From assembly GCA_031258625.1 (NCBI GenBank), contig JAIRMO010000105.1:1-7003 (forward strand): a stretch of 7,003 bases of DNA. The letters run 5' to 3'. The DNA comes from Spirochaetaceae bacterium. GTDB lineage: Bacteria > Spirochaetota > Spirochaetia > Treponematales > Breznakiellaceae. The translations under genes and the position numbers were made by a program. Positions 6,386 through 7,003 of this stretch are shown here, piece by piece. The notes beneath the pieces were generated by a model. The model saw nothing but the letters and a program-made list of their open reading frames with translations. It did not search any database and had not been told where the DNA came from. Numbering within the stretch: position 1 is the stretch's first letter; each line of letters starts with the position of its first letter.

Positions 6386-6409
6386 ATATGCTCCTTACAG
6401 GATATATGG
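6382..6409 (-). promoter_or_regulatory. Inverted repeat over the Rpn ribosome binding site and start codon
   Basis: CCATATAT (6382-6389) and ATATATGG (6402-6409) are perfect 8-base complements with a 12-base loop. In the transcript the AAGGAG site falls in the loop and the start codon in the 3' arm, so folding could limit initiation. The stem is AT-rich and of modest stability. It could equally be a DNA-binding palindrome. Confidence 0.4.
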
Positions 6410-6550
6410 CACCGACATGCGAATTTGCTTTGATCGGGAGAAATTATTTTGAAAAAAAATGAGTTTTTTGGGGGTCTTGGAACGGAAAAGCTCCTCCGTA
6501 ACCCTCGTTTTCACGCGCCGCGGGTTTTCAGATCCCCTAAGGCCCGCCGC
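6410..6550. other. Spacer between hisIE and the Rpn gene
   Basis: This 141-base stretch holds no gene. It contains A/T runs (6452-6459 and 6464-6469) far more AT-rich than the flanking his genes. ACGGA/TCCGT arms around 6481-6498 could form a weak hairpin, but no T tract follows at terminator distance. No convincing promoter pair was found for the Rpn-hisC-hisD transcript, though the A/T-rich part is the likely place. Confidence 0.4.
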
Positions 6551-7003
6551 TCATTTCTTATGCCGGCGATCCAGCTCGTCCAGCACTTCCCCCACCCCCA
6601 CCCCGGAGCGGGTCAGGAGGACCGTGGCGAAGTAGAGCAGGTCCGCCGCTTCCCAGATGAGTTCTTCCCGGTTTTTGGCGGTACAAAGCTCCTCCGCCTC
6701 CTCCAAGACCTTTTCCCGGACCAGCTCGTCATCCAGGGTGGCGGTATAGGAGCCGGGCCGGGGGTTCCTGAACCGCTCGGCGATGACGGTCTGGAGGAAA
6801 TGCCCGGTGTAGCGGCGGTCCACGCCGAAACAGGACCAGGACCCGGTGTGGCAGACCGGCCCGGCGGGCTCCACCGTGGCGAGCAGGGCGTCCCGGTCGC
6901 AGTCCGCCCGGAGCCGGAGGAGGGTCAGGGTATTCCCGGAAGTTTCCCCCTTCATCCAGAGTTTCCCCCGGCGCCGGCTGTGGAAACAGAGCTTTCCCCG
7001 GCG
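6551..7003 (-). CDS. hisI: Bifunctional phosphoribosyl-AMP cyclohydrolase / phosphoribosyl-ATP pyrophosphatase, 3' part
   Basis: HisIE catalyses steps two and three of histidine synthesis: pyrophosphate removal from phosphoribosyl-ATP (HisE part) and ring opening of phosphoribosyl-AMP (HisI part). The reading frame is open to the window edge at 7003, so the N-terminus is missing; the Met at 6955 is internal to the conserved GKLWMKGETSGN block and is not a start. HisI motifs visible are GETSGN, DCDRDALL, and GPVCHTGSWSCF, whose cysteines bind zinc. HisE follows without a break: LQTVIAERFRNPRPGSYTA, then VLEEAEELCTAK, LIWEAADLLYF, and LDELDRRHKK at the end. The EEAEE and EAAD acidic pairs bind Mg2+ in this family. 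The HisE part, with LEEAEELC and WEAADLLYF, looks closer to the HIS4-type domain than to the usual bacterial VGEEAVE form. The gene is also called hisIE. Confidence 0.93.
   Translation of the reverse strand, partial: RRGKLCFHSRRRGKLWMKGETSGNTLTLLRLRADCDRDALLATVEPAGPVCHTGSWSCFGVDRRYTGHFLQTVIAERFRNPRPGSYTATLDDELVREKVLEEAEELCTAKNREELIWEAADLLYFATVLLTRSGVGVGEVLDELDRRHKK

Noticed and set aside
5609..6433. Plus-strand open frame opposite the Rpn gene
   Set aside because: No family resemblance; the minus strand carries a full-length Rpn protein with a good ribosome binding site.
6481..6498. Rho-independent terminator after hisIE
   Set aside because: The stem is only five bases and the T run lies about 20 bases beyond it, unlike a standard terminator.
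6551..6955. Separate HisE-like gene starting at the Met at 6955
   Set aside because: HisI homology continues upstream in the same frame to the window edge, so this Met is internal.

Overview
The window looks like chromosomal DNA from a host-associated treponeme of the termite-gut type (moderate confidence). The grounds are a Trep_Strep/MptD-type ECF transporter S component, a TonB-dependent receptor remnant, an Rpn/Transposase_31 protein and IS5-like sequence of a kind I associate with Treponema. All real genes except one IS remnant lie on the minus strand. The window splits into a damaged left part (about 1-2900) and an intact, much more GC-rich right part (about 2900-7003).

Left part, read leftward from 1572: a TonB-dependent receptor gene has kept its ribosome binding site, signal peptide and plug domain. 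It is ruined by an amber stop at the signal-peptide end, two frameshifts and loss of the whole barrel. Next comes an intact MptD-type S component gene (1023-436), then an overlapping ecfT-like gene with a one-base frameshift that runs off the left edge. The receptor remnant and the S gene each carry the same 17-base palindrome-like motif (14/17 identical) just upstream, which suggests they once shared a regulator.

Middle part (about 1815-2900): a patchwork of broken genes. It holds an IS5-type transposase piece on the plus strand, an IS630-type transposase piece on the minus strand, and a piece of a radical-SAM gene cut at its 3' end by the IS630 piece.

Right part, read leftward from 7003: hisIE (5' end outside the window), an Rpn-family PD-(D/E)XK protein gene, hisC and hisD. 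hisC and hisD overlap by 29 bases and the Rpn gene ends 27 bases before hisC, so these three are probably one transcript. The his enzymes cover steps 2-3 (HisIE), the aminotransferase step (HisC) and the final two oxidations to histidine (HisD). The Rpn gene is the odd guest in this pathway cluster.

I see no wholly new system. The most useful signals are the shared operator-like motif, the confinement of gene damage to one side of the window, the Rpn gene inside the his cluster, and the HIS4-like look of the HisE and HisD segments.
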